Shown piece by piece: positions 34,604-41,480 of a stretch of 64,000 bases of DNA (position 1 is the first letter of the stretch; each line of letters starts with the position of its first letter). This DNA comes from CAXBMB01 sp963976695 (GTDB lineage: Bacteria > Pseudomonadota > Alphaproteobacteria > Kiloniellales > DSM-21159). The stretch spans positions 1-64,000 of the forward strand of contig CAXBMB010000014.1 of assembly GCA_963976695.1 (NCBI GenBank). The letters run 5' to 3'. Under the pieces are notes generated by a model. The model was not told where the DNA came from. It made no database searches and was given only the letters and a program-made list of their open reading frames with translations. The position numbers and the translations under genes are program-made.

Positions 34604-36069
34604 CGGAACCACCTCAGCGGCTTGGCGGCCAGCACGGCCAAGGCCCCGGACAGCGCGTCGATCTGATCCTTATGGGCAGAGTTGGGGAACATGGCGGCCT
34701 CCTCCAAAAAAGCGTCATTCCACGGCGCCTTCAGCAACTTGATGTTTCCGGCTTCAGCTTGCGCGGCGGCCGGCTCGGCGCGGGTGACCTTGTCGCCGGT
34801 CTCGCGTTCGATGGTTAACCGCCAGCCGGCCAGCAGGCGGGCAAAATCCTGGGCCTGCACCTTACCGGCCTGGCCGGGATCCTGGGGCAAGGAGATCTGC
34901 ACCGCCTGGCCGTCGCTCTGGGCGGTTGTCGCGATGGCGCGGCGCACGTCCGGCCCGTCGGCGCGCAGCCGTTGGATATCCTCAAGAAAAAAGCTTCCTT
35001 GGGCGTCGCGGGCCAACAGCAGGCCGACGGTCCAGTCCGGGTCGCGCCCGACCCGCGCTGCCGAAGCCGCCAGATCCCAGTGGCGCACCCGCTGAACGGC
35101 GGCGGGGATCGCCTTGACGACAGAGAACCAGCGCCGCTGAAACAGCCCGCCTTGACGCGGCACCGGTCGCTGCTGCAACTGGCCCGCCGAGGCATAGTCC
35201 CCCAGGCTGGTCTTGAGTTGGGCCACTTGAGCGCGCGAAAAACGGGCCGGCCAAAGCAACTCGCCGGCGTGGCGGCGGGGGTCGCGAAATCCCAGCGCGG
35301 TGACGCAGGCGCGCGCCGGTTCGAACTCCATCGGCAGCACAAGCTGTTCGTAGCCCAACTCCCGGGCCAGGATGTGACCGCTGATGTCGCGCTCGTGGAC
35401 CCGCTGCATCACCACCACAATGGCGCTGCGCGCCGGGTCGTTCAGCCGGGTGGGCACGGTTTCGTCAAACCAGCGCAGGGTGGCTTCGCGCACCGCCGCG
35501 GAGTCGGCCTGCTGGACGTTGTGCGGGTCGTCAATGATGAAACGGTCGCCGCGCTCGCCGGTTCCCAGCCCGCCGACCGAGGTCGCCAGGCGAAAGCCGG
35601 TGCGGTCGTTGTCGAAGCGCTCCTTGCTGTTCTGATCCCGGCTCAAGGCGAAGTTTTGACCCCACCGGGCCTGATACCAGGGGGAGCGGATCAGCCGCCG
35701 GCACTTGATGTTGTCGCGCAGCGACAGGCGCTGTGAATAAGAGGCCGAGATGAAGCGGCTGCCCGGTTGCGCCAACGGTCCCCATTCCCAGGCCGGCCAA
35801 CCGACCGCCACGGCCAAGGACTTCATCGATCCCGGCGGCACGTTGATCAGCAGTCGGGTGATCTCGGCGCGCGACACCGCCATCAGATGATCGCTCAGCG
35901 CGGTGATATGCCAGTTGCCTTGAAAGACCCGGCTGGGCGGTTCAAGCACCGACCAGCCGAAACGAATAAAGGTTTCCAGCGACGGCCGGGCCGCCACCCT
36001 ATCCAGCGCCAGCAGGCCCCTTTGCGGATCGGCCAAGGCGGCCTTCAAGGATACGGCGCAGCGCGTCAC
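34600..36069 (-). CDS. Phage terminase large subunit
   Basis: A 489-residue packaging motor. Walker A is NVPPGSMKSL (residues 76-85). Walker B is DRFIIDDPHN (Asp180-Asp181). The C-terminal RNase-H-like nuclease shows RHWDLAASAA and NSAHKDQIDALSGAL. The start used is GTG at 36069, which overlaps the small-subunit frame by 71 bases; no ATG occurs before residue 63. Full length for the family. Confidence 0.92.
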   Translation of the reverse strand: MTRCAVSLKAALADPQRGLLALDRVAARPSLETFIRFGWSVLEPPSRVFQGNWHITALSDHLMAVSRAEITRLLINVPPGSMKSLAVAVGWPAWEWGPLAQPGSRFISASYSQRLSLRDNIKCRRLIRSPWYQARWGQNFALSRDQNSKERFDNDRTGFRLATSVGGLGTGERGDRFIIDDPHNVQQADSAAVREATLRWFDETVPTRLNDPARSAIVVVMQRVHERDISGHILARELGYEQLVLPMEFEPARACVTALGFRDPRRHAGELLWPARFSRAQVAQLKTSLGDYASAGQLQQRPVPRQGGLFQRRWFSVVKAIPAAVQRVRHWDLAASAARVGRDPDWTVGLLLARDAQGSFFLEDIQRLRADGPDVRRAIATTAQSDGQAVQISLPQDPGQAGKVQAQDFARLLAGWRLTIERETGDKVTRAEPAAAQAEAGNIKLLKAPWNDAFLEEAAMFPNSAHKDQIDALSGALAVLAAKPLRWFR

Positions 36070-36622
36070 AGTCAGCCTCGCTCAAGTCACTGAAATCCAT
36101 GCTGTCCTCCGCCGCCCGCCGTCCGCTGCTCGCCGTGGCTTCCTCGGCCTTGGCCAAGGCGGCCTGGTCGGCGGTCAGCCGCGCCAGCAGCCACTTGCGC
36201 ACCTCAACCCGGAGTTTGGCCCGCTGAAGTTCGTCGCGCGGATTGGATTCACGGGTTCTGGACTCACGGGTTTGCGGATCACCGGCTTGGGCCAGCGGCG
36301 CGGCGGGCAGATCGTCGGCGATTTCCAAAATTTCCTCGGCCCAGAGCTCGGCCTGCAGGCACCGCGCGGCTTCATAGCGCTGAAAGAACTCCGGGTTGTT
36401 GCACAGCTGTTTAAGTACCGTCGCGCGGCTTGGCTGGTCCGGGCTCGCGCAGATCCGTCGTAAGGTTTCACCGGCGGCGATGCGCCGGCATATTTCCTGC
36501 TGGCACAGCCGCGAAACTTGCGAGGGACGCCGTTTGGCTCGGCTGCGGCGGCCCTTTCTGGGTTTTGCGCCGGCGTCGGGCGGCGCGGGCGGGGCTTGTT
36601 CGGTTGGGTCGGTGGTGGCGAT
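35999..36622 (-). CDS. Phage terminase small subunit, no conventional start codon
   Basis: This frame encodes a DNA-binding packaging subunit. CQQEICRRIAAGETLRRIC gives the helix-turn-helix, then RATVLKQLCNNPEFFQRYEA and LWAEEILEIADD, as in Sf6 gp1-like small terminases. A charged C-terminus follows. The frame is open up to 36685, yet no ATG, GTG or TTG occurs before a TTG at 36328 that would delete the DNA-binding domain. I mark 36622, an ATC eight bases after AGAAAGGG, only as a position with good ribosome-binding context. CTG codons at 36679 and 36664 are alternatives. A sequencing error or frameshift is also possible. Confidence 0.7.
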   Translation of the reverse strand: MATTDPTEQAPPAPPDAGAKPRKGRRSRAKRRPSQVSRLCQQEICRRIAAGETLRRICASPDQPSRATVLKQLCNNPEFFQRYEAARCLQAELWAEEILEIADDLPAAPLAQAGDPQTRESRTRESNPRDELQRAKLRVEVRKWLLARLTADQAALAKAEEATASSGRRAAEDSMDFSDLSEADCDALRRILEGRLGRSAKGPAGAG

Positions 36623-36745
36623 GGCGGCAGCCCTTTCTGACTCACCCGCGACGATACGGATCAGGACGGAACGGATCAGGACGGATCACCCGTCAAGCGC
36701 GCGGCCCGATGGGCGTCGCAAACTGTGCGGCCCGGAACCGCCGCC

Positions 36746-36782
36746 AAAGAAAAACCCGCCGCGCCCTGGGGCGCAACGGGTT
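36746..36782 (-). terminator. Intrinsic terminator upstream of the terminase genes
   Basis: On the minus strand a GC-rich stem (AACCCG, then GCGCC, four-base loop, GGCGC, then CGGGTT) is followed by TTTCTTT. This is a textbook Rho-independent terminator oriented against the packaging operon. It lies between the promoter at 36857-36888 and the small terminase frame. Confidence 0.8.
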
Positions 36783-36793
36783 CTCTTTGGGAT

Positions 36794-36827
36794 CCGGCCC
36801 ACCTTCTTGGGGGAAAAGGTGGGCCGG
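36794..36827 (-). other. Perfect 12-base hairpin between late promoter and terminator
   Basis: CCGGCCCACCTT and its exact complement surround a ten-base loop. On the minus strand it would form in the leader RNA just before the intrinsic terminator. It may be part of an antitermination or attenuation switch, or a second terminator without a T-run. Confidence 0.7.
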
Positions 36828-36856
36828 GGAGGAAGGGTTTAGTTCTTGATAATGAC

Positions 36857-36888
36857 CTTATATGTTCATGTTTTAACCCCGATGTCAA
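36857..36888 (-). promoter_or_regulatory. Predicted sigma70 promoter for the packaging operon
   Basis: On the minus strand TTGACA (36883-36888) is separated by 18 bases from CATATA (36859-36864), within an AT-rich island unlike the surrounding DNA. Transcription would run into the hairpin at 36827 and the terminator at 36782 before reaching the terminase genes. The -35 is a perfect match and the -10 is moderate. Confidence 0.55.
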
Positions 36889-36931
36889 TCCCCTTTTTCC
36901 CGCCGCGCGAATCATCCTTGTCCTTACGGCG

Positions 36932-37735
36932 CTATCCCGGGTGCCAACCCTTGAGCCGACAATAGAGCACAAGCCCCTCGGCCAACTGGTCGCGGGTATA
37001 GCCCTTGCGGCGGCGGCGCAGCCGGTCCACCTCGCCGCAGGACCGTCCTTCGCCAAGCACCGCCATGATCGCCGGCTGATCAATCGCCGCCCGCCGACAG
37101 CGTCGTCCCCAGGTAAGGTAGTCGCGGACCTGGGCCTGCAGGAAATCGGGATCGGGGCGGCACCCCCCGTCGATCCGCTCCAGGGCCAAGCTGCAGCCGC
37201 TCACCCCCAGTCCCCGCGCCAATTGGCAAAAGGCGCCATAGATCCGCTCGGCGGCCGCCTGCTCCGCCGGGGCCAAGTTGCCCCAAAGCTTGGCGTCGAC
37301 AACCCGCTGCTGGCGTCGGCTGGCCCGCCAAGCGGTGGTCTGGCCGGCCTGACCGGCAAAGCCATCCCGCCGCCGGGACCGGGCCCCCTCCTCGGTCGAG
37401 GCCAGGGGCTCCCACAGCGTCACCGTCTGGGTGGGGCTGTGAGACTGCTGCCATTCCAGTGGGCTGCGGTCCTCGCCGGGGCGGCCATGACCGCCGCGCC
37501 GGGCGCTTTGGGCCTGCAAACGACCCCGGGCGGTTCGTTTCGCCGGCCCGGCCTTGTCGACCTGCGACCGGCGCGCCGCTTGGGTCGCGGTCCGGTCACA
37601 CCGTCGCGCGGCGGGAATCTCGGGTTTCGTCCCCGCCTCGGGGATATCGGGTTTCGCCCCCGAGGCGGAAATATCGCTGTGCGCGTCCAAGGTCGCGGCC
37701 GCCAGGGCCCGGCGACGACAAGATCGATCCGTCAT
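36932..37735 (-). CDS. Phage early-region protein of unknown function
   Basis: A 267-residue basic protein. Residues 1-110 are low-complexity with short repeats (GAKPDIPEAGTKPEIPAA). Residues 145-267 look folded, with NLAPAEQAAAERIYGAFCQL, GCSLALERIDGG and RKGYTRDQLAEGLVLYCRL. The Arg-rich C-terminal part suggests nucleic-acid binding, but I do not recognise the family with certainty. Its ATG overlaps the previous gene's stop (ATGA), so the two form a small operon divergent from the repressor. Confidence 0.55.
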   Translation of the reverse strand: MTDRSCRRRALAAATLDAHSDISASGAKPDIPEAGTKPEIPAARRCDRTATQAARRSQVDKAGPAKRTARGRLQAQSARRGGHGRPGEDRSPLEWQQSHSPTQTVTLWEPLASTEEGARSRRRDGFAGQAGQTTAWRASRRQQRVVDAKLWGNLAPAEQAAAERIYGAFCQLARGLGVSGCSLALERIDGGCRPDPDFLQAQVRDYLTWGRRCRRAAIDQPAIMAVLGEGRSCGEVDRLRRRRKGYTRDQLAEGLVLYCRLKGWHPG

Positions 37736-38487
37736 GCAGCGCCTCCCGTGCCGCCGGACGCCACGCCGCTGTCGGCCGGGGCGCGCCCGGGTTGAACCCT
37801 TGGCGGAGAAACAGCGCGGCAGGAAACCACCGAAGATGGAATCGCGGACCGAACCGACGGCGCCAGGCGAAGGCCGAGCCGGAACGACAGGGGTTGGTTG
37901 TCCTCGGCATCCCGGTCTTGCCGCAGCTGCAGGCTCGCGACGCGGCCCGTGCGGCGGTTCGCTTTACCGCCGCCGGCGGTCCGCAAGGCGGCCCGCTGGC
38001 CGGCTTCAAACTCCCGCTTTTCCAGACAATGGGCCGGACCGTAGCCGAGCAGCCGCTGCAAGGCGGTGGGGCTCAAGCGCCGCCAGTCCACCCGCTTGTC
38101 CCACCGCAGGATGGCCGGCAAGGCGCGGTCGGGGCTGTCATCCGGCGACGCCGGGCCTGGCCGGGCCCGGCGGCCGCGTTGCGCCTGTCGGCCCCGGGCC
38201 GAGCAGCTGTGCGACGCCGGTTCCCGGTCCCGGCGGCCCGGTCGAGCTGGCCGGCGTCGCCGCCCCAGCGCGCCGTCGCGCCGCGGGTCCCGGTGGCGCC
38301 CGCCTCCATTCCACTCAGCCCCGTCCCGATCAACGCCGCCCTGATCAATGCCGCCCCGATCAACACCCTCCCAATCATCACCGCCGCCGGCCGCGCGCCC
38401 CGGCCCGCTGTGGAGCGGCTCCCTGGCCACCGGGCTCTCGGCCAGGGTTTCCGCGACGCCCAGGGATTGCTTTTTGTGCTCTGCCAT
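37732..38487 (-). CDS. Low-complexity phage early-region protein of unknown function
   Basis: A 251-residue Arg/Gly/Ala-rich protein, first gene leftward from the repressor. Residues 34-55 derive from a 15-bp tandem repeat (four units, 38326-38385), giving GVDRGGIDQGGVDRDG. A more ordered segment follows (ILRWDKRVDWRRLSPTALQRLLGYG, split as two motifs). No known domain seen. Support for coding is its ATG start beside the divergent regulatory gap and the ATGA overlap with the next gene. It is in the place of a Cro-like gene but has no helix-turn-helix. Confidence 0.5.
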   Translation of the reverse strand: MAEHKKQSLGVAETLAESPVAREPLHSGPGRAAGGGDDWEGVDRGGIDQGGVDRDGAEWNGGGRHRDPRRDGALGRRRRPARPGRRDREPASHSCSARGRQAQRGRRARPGPASPDDSPDRALPAILRWDKRVDWRRLSPTALQRLLGYGPAHCLEKREFEAGQRAALRTAGGGKANRRTGRVASLQLRQDRDAEDNQPLSFRLGLRLAPSVRSAIPSSVVSCRAVSPPRVQPGRAPADSGVASGGTGGAA

Positions 38488-38502
38488 CTGTTTTGGATCC
38501 TT

Positions 38503-38518
38503 TGTTTTGATCAGAACA
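38503..38518. promoter_or_regulatory. Candidate repressor operator 1
   Basis: A 16-base near-perfect palindrome, TGTTTTGATCAGAACA, with one mismatched pair, lies 16 bases upstream of the leftward gene at 38487. It is in the AT-rich divergent gap next to an S24-type repressor gene. Binding is inferred from symmetry and position. Confidence 0.5.
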
Positions 38519-38552
38519 TAACGAGAACATTAAACGCAATCTGAGGCTGAAA

Positions 38553-38568
38553 AACAAGAAAACTTGTT
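38553..38568. promoter_or_regulatory. Candidate repressor operator 2
   Basis: A perfect inverted repeat AACAAG-AAAA-CTTGTT sits just upstream of the repressor coding frame. An isolated half-site CTTGTTTT follows at 38592. This dyad and the one at 38503 differ in sequence, so they may serve different proteins or only one may be real. Confidence 0.45.
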
Positions 38569-38620
38569 GCCATTTACAAATTTTCGGCTTAGCTTGTTTT
38601 CCTGGCTTTCCAGCCAAGGA

Positions 38621-39493
38621 GTGCGGCCGCTGTCCAGCCCCCTTTCCGATCGCCCAACCGATGGCGCTTCCGGCGCAGTGTCAGGCCCGGATTCCGGCCC
38701 GGCGTCGCGCCGCCGACGGGACGGGGAAACCGACCAATCGGCGGACCGGCCCGCCCGAGCAAAATCCCCGACCGACGCGAAAAAAGCGGCCAACCTTGGC
38801 GGCCTGGTGCGGGCGTGGCGACAGCAACAACGGCTGTCGCAACCTGGATTGGCCGCGCAGCTCGGCGTCACCCAGCAGGCCTTGCAGCAGTTAGAAAGCG
38901 GCCGCACCCGCAGCCCCCGCTATCTTGTGAAGCTGGCCCGCCTGATGGGCGTGGCGGCGGAACCGCTGTCCGAAGGTCGCTGGCAAGCCCCGCCGGTTGG
39001 CCTAGCGGAGATCACCCCGCCCGATCCGGCCCTAGCTGATGCCGCCCCACCTGATGCCGCGCCGCCCGATGTTACCGGGGCCGTGGCCGCGCCCTTCGGG
39101 GCCCGGGACTTGCCGGTCTACGCCAGCGCCCAGGCCGGACCCGACGGCATGACCGTCAGCTACGAGCCGATTGAATGGCTGGAGCGCCCGGCCCCGCTGG
39201 CCGCCGTGCCCAACGCCTTTGCCATGTATGTGGTCAACGACTCCATGGAGCCGCGCTTTCGCCAAGGCGATCTGCTGCTGATCCACCCGCAGCGGCCGAT
39301 TCGGCGCGGCCAAACCGTGCTGATCATTCAACGCGACGCCGCGGGTGAAGAGCGCGCCTACGTCAAGGAACTGCTGCAACTCGGCGCCGATCGGGTGACG
39401 CTGCGCCAACTCAATCCCGAAACCACCCTGACCCTGCCCCGCGCCAGCATTTCAGGCCTGCACCTGGTGGTCGGCGTTCATTTCACCGGGTAA
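38621..39493 (+). CDS. cI-like phage repressor with HTH and S24 (LexA-type) peptidase domain
   Basis: A 290-residue regulator if begun at GTG 38621. After a disordered N-terminal ~50 residues comes an HTH_3 domain (LVRAWRQQQRLSQPGLAAQL, then GVTQQALQQLESGRT). An Ala/Pro/Asp-rich linker and the S24 domain follow, with catalytic Ser208 in NDSMEPRF, Lys249 in AYVKELL and an Ala172-Gly173 pair (SAQAGPDG) as plausible self-cleavage site. An SOS-inducible switch is therefore plausible. No ATG precedes the HTH. AAGGAG at 38616 overlaps the GTG and stands 8 bases before a CTG at 38630, so the true start is uncertain. Confidence 0.85.
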   Translation: MRPLSSPLSDRPTDGASGAVSGPDSGPASRRRRDGETDQSADRPARAKSPTDAKKAANLGGLVRAWRQQQRLSQPGLAAQLGVTQQALQQLESGRTRSPRYLVKLARLMGVAAEPLSEGRWQAPPVGLAEITPPDPALADAAPPDAAPPDVTGAVAAPFGARDLPVYASAQAGPDGMTVSYEPIEWLERPAPLAAVPNAFAMYVVNDSMEPRFRQGDLLLIHPQRPIRRGQTVLIIQRDAAGEERAYVKELLQLGADRVTLRQLNPETTLTLPRASISGLHLVVGVHFTG

Positions 39494-39650
39494 GGTCGCG
39501 CCGGACCGGCAAGCCAATCATCGCACCACCAACCGGCCCGGTTCGCGGCCGATCAACTGACCGGATGATTTCTTTGCTTGGATCAAGCTACTCTGTCATC
39601 GACAGACAAAAGCAAAACCGTGATCGGCAAACAAAGCAGGGGGAAAAATA

Positions 39651-40445
39651 ATGGTCCAGCGCTACGAAACCCTAACCTTAGACGTGCGCGACAAAGTCGC
39701 CACCCTGTGCCTCAACCGGCCCGACCAGGCCAACGCCCTCACCCCGCAAATGAGCCACGACCTGTTCCAAGCGGCCCTGGTTTGCCAAGCCGACCCGGCG
39801 ATACGGGCGGTGATCCTGACGGCGCGCGGGACGCTCTTTTGCGGCGGCGGCGACCTGAAGGCCTTTCAGAGCTGCGGCGCCGAGCTTCCAAAAGTCTTGC
39901 TGGAAACCGCCACCCTGCTGCACAACGCCGTTTCGGTTCTCAACCGCATGGATGCCCCGGTGGTGGTCGCCGTGAACGGAACCGCCGGCGGGGCCGGTCT
40001 CTCGCTGGTTTGCGCCGGCGACTTGGCCTTGGCCTGCGAGAGCGCCAAATTCACCCTGGCCTACACCGCCGCCGGCCTCACCCCCGATGGCAGTTCGACC
40101 TATTTCCTGGCCAAACACATCGGCCTGCGACGGGCCAAGGAAATGGCCCTGACCAATCGGGTGCTAAGCGCAGCCGAAGCCCTGGACTGGGGACTGATCA
40201 ACCAGGTCACCAGCGCCGCCGATCTGCTGCCCGAGGCGCAGCGGCTCGCCGCCCGCCTGGCGGCCGGCCCGACCCAGGCCTTCGGCGTCGCCAAACGGCT
40301 GCTGCTGGACGGCGCCAGCGCCGCGCTGGAAAGCCAGATGGAGGCCGAGGCGCGCGGCATTTCGGCGATCGCAACGACCCAGGACGCGCGCCAGGGCATC
40401 CAAGCCTTCCTGAACAAGGAAAAACCCACCTTCACCGGAACCTGA
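39651..40445 (+). CDS. Enoyl-CoA hydratase/isomerase (crotonase) family protein
   Basis: A 264-residue acyl-CoA enzyme. The oxyanion-hole motif GTLFCGGGDLKAF and the second segment VNGTAGGAGLSLVCAGDLALA identify the crotonase fold. The positions of the two glutamates used by classical hydratases are not glutamate here (AGLS and GLTPDGSS), which is closer to PaaG-like isomerases. The reaction is therefore unassigned. A GGGGGA box precedes the ATG. The dehalogenase gene follows after 44 bases in the same direction, so they are probably cotranscribed. Confidence 0.88.
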   Translation: MVQRYETLTLDVRDKVATLCLNRPDQANALTPQMSHDLFQAALVCQADPAIRAVILTARGTLFCGGGDLKAFQSCGAELPKVLLETATLLHNAVSVLNRMDAPVVVAVNGTAGGAGLSLVCAGDLALACESAKFTLAYTAAGLTPDGSSTYFLAKHIGLRRAKEMALTNRVLSAAEALDWGLINQVTSAADLLPEAQRLAARLAAGPTQAFGVAKRLLLDGASAALESQMEAEARGISAIATTQDARQGIQAFLNKEKPTFTGT

Positions 40446-40489
40446 TCCGGTCGCCCGCCGACCGACCCAGGCAATCGAGGAAACCAGCC

Positions 40490-41392
40490 ATGACCCGCGA
40501 TGTGACCCGCAATGTGAGCCGCGATGTGAGCCGCGACGAGAAGAAAATCTTCCCGGTCTTCGGACGACAAATGGCCTGCATCGACCAAGGCCAGGGCGAC
40601 CCGCTGGTCTTCCTGCACGGCAACCCGACCTCGTCCTACCTCTGGCGCAACATCCTGCCCCACCTGGCCGGCAAGGGCCGTCTCATCGCGCCCGATCTGA
40701 TCGGCATGGGCGACAGCGAAAAGCTGCCCGATTCCGGGCCGGCGCGCTATAGCTTTGTCGAGCACCGTGAGTTCCTCGAAGGGCTGTTTCGACAGCTAGA
40801 GTTGACCGACAACATCACTTTGGTGGTGCACGACTGGGGCTCGGCCCTGGGCTTCGACTTCGCCCGCCGGCATCACCCCCGCATCAAGGCCATCGCCTAC
40901 ATGGAAGCCATTGTCCAGCCGATGACCTGGGCGGCCTGGCCGGAGCGGGCGCGCGATATCTTTCAAGCCTTTCGTTCACCGGCCGGCGAGGATCTGGTGT
41001 TGGAAAAGAACTTCTTTGTCGAGCGGCTCTTGCCGGCGTCGGTTCTGCGGGACCTGAGCGAGGCGGAAATGGCCGCCTACCGCCGCCCCTTCGCGCAGCG
41101 CGGCGAAGACCGCCGTCCGACCCTGACCTGGCCGCGCCAAATCCCCATCGACGGCGCGCCGCAAGAGGTCGTCCGGATCGTCGAGGACTACGCCGCATGG
41201 ATGGCGGAGAACGACCTGCCCAAACTCTTCATCAACGCCGATCCCGGCTCAATCCTGGTGGGCCCCCAGCGCGAATTCTGCCGCCGCTGGAAGAATCAGC
41301 GGGAGGTGACGGTCAAGGGCCTGCACTTCCTCCAGGAAGATTCTCCCGATGAGATCGGAACGGCTCTCGCCCAGTGGTACGACAGCCTCTAG
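40490..41392 (+). CDS. Haloalkane dehalogenase, HLD-II type
   Basis: A 300-residue alpha/beta hydrolase that converts haloalkanes to alcohols plus halide. Visible catalytic residues are nucleophile Asp115 in VVHDWGSALGFDFA, acid Glu139 in AYMEAIVQP and base His279 in KGLHFLQED. Halide-stabilising Asn45 (FLHGNPTSS) and Trp116 are present. Glu after strand 6 is the HLD-II (LinB/DhaA) arrangement. The N-terminus is extended by a 12-bp tandem repeat encoding TRDVTRNVSRDVSRDE. The ATG at 40490 has GAGGAAA upstream. Confidence 0.93.
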   Translation: MTRDVTRNVSRDVSRDEKKIFPVFGRQMACIDQGQGDPLVFLHGNPTSSYLWRNILPHLAGKGRLIAPDLIGMGDSEKLPDSGPARYSFVEHREFLEGLFRQLELTDNITLVVHDWGSALGFDFARRHHPRIKAIAYMEAIVQPMTWAAWPERARDIFQAFRSPAGEDLVLEKNFFVERLLPASVLRDLSEAEMAAYRRPFAQRGEDRRPTLTWPRQIPIDGAPQEVVRIVEDYAAWMAENDLPKLFINADPGSILVGPQREFCRRWKNQREVTVKGLHFLQEDSPDEIGTALAQWYDSL

Positions 41393-41452
41393 AGCGTGAT
41401 GCGCTCAATTTGATCCATTTGGGGGTTAAAATGAGCGCTGAATCACCCTCTA
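41391..41452. terminator. Large imperfect hairpin between convergent genes (dispersed-repeat copy)
   Basis: TAGAGCGTGATGCGCTC on one side pairs with GAGCGCTGAATCACCCTCTA on the other, with a ~25-base loop. It starts inside the dehalogenase stop codon and faces the convergent sulfotransferase gene. Its TAGAGCGTGAT arm is the same as in the dispersed repeat family. Confidence 0.6.
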
Positions 41453-41480
41453 ATCATCTGTGGATAGAGCGTGTGACGCC

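Larger units (their letters stand above)
19109..39493. mobile_element. HK97-like tailed-phage element without visible integrase, replication or endolysin genes
   Basis: About 20 kb with one minus-strand block of packaging, head, connector and tail genes in the canonical order, bounded on the right by a divergent S24 repressor and on the left by a terminator. The modules recognised are small and large terminase, HK97 portal, prohead protease, capsid, head-tail connectors, tail tube, tail chaperones, tape measure, hub and adhesion proteins. I found no integrase, transposase, replication protein, lysozyme or flanking direct repeat. The limits are the outer genes, since no attachment sites are visible. 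It could be a decayed prophage, a satellite or a domesticated particle locus. Confidence 0.85.

Noticed and set aside
37459..38544. Long plus-strand frames opposite the two early phage genes
   Set aside because: They lack starts with ribosome-binding sites and run against the ATGA-coupled minus-strand pair. Their products are Arg/Pro-rich shadows.
19036..39650. Attachment-site direct repeats flanking the phage element
   Set aside because: Only short GC-rich similarity (GTCGCGGCGTGACCGG versus GGTCGCGCCGGACCGG) was found between the two flanks. This is expected by chance, and no tRNA lies at either edge.
39651..40445. Crotonase as DmdD of a DMSP demethylation pathway
   Set aside because: The positions of both catalytic glutamates required in DmdD and classical hydratases are not glutamate, and the gene is operonic with a haloalkane dehalogenase instead of dmd genes.
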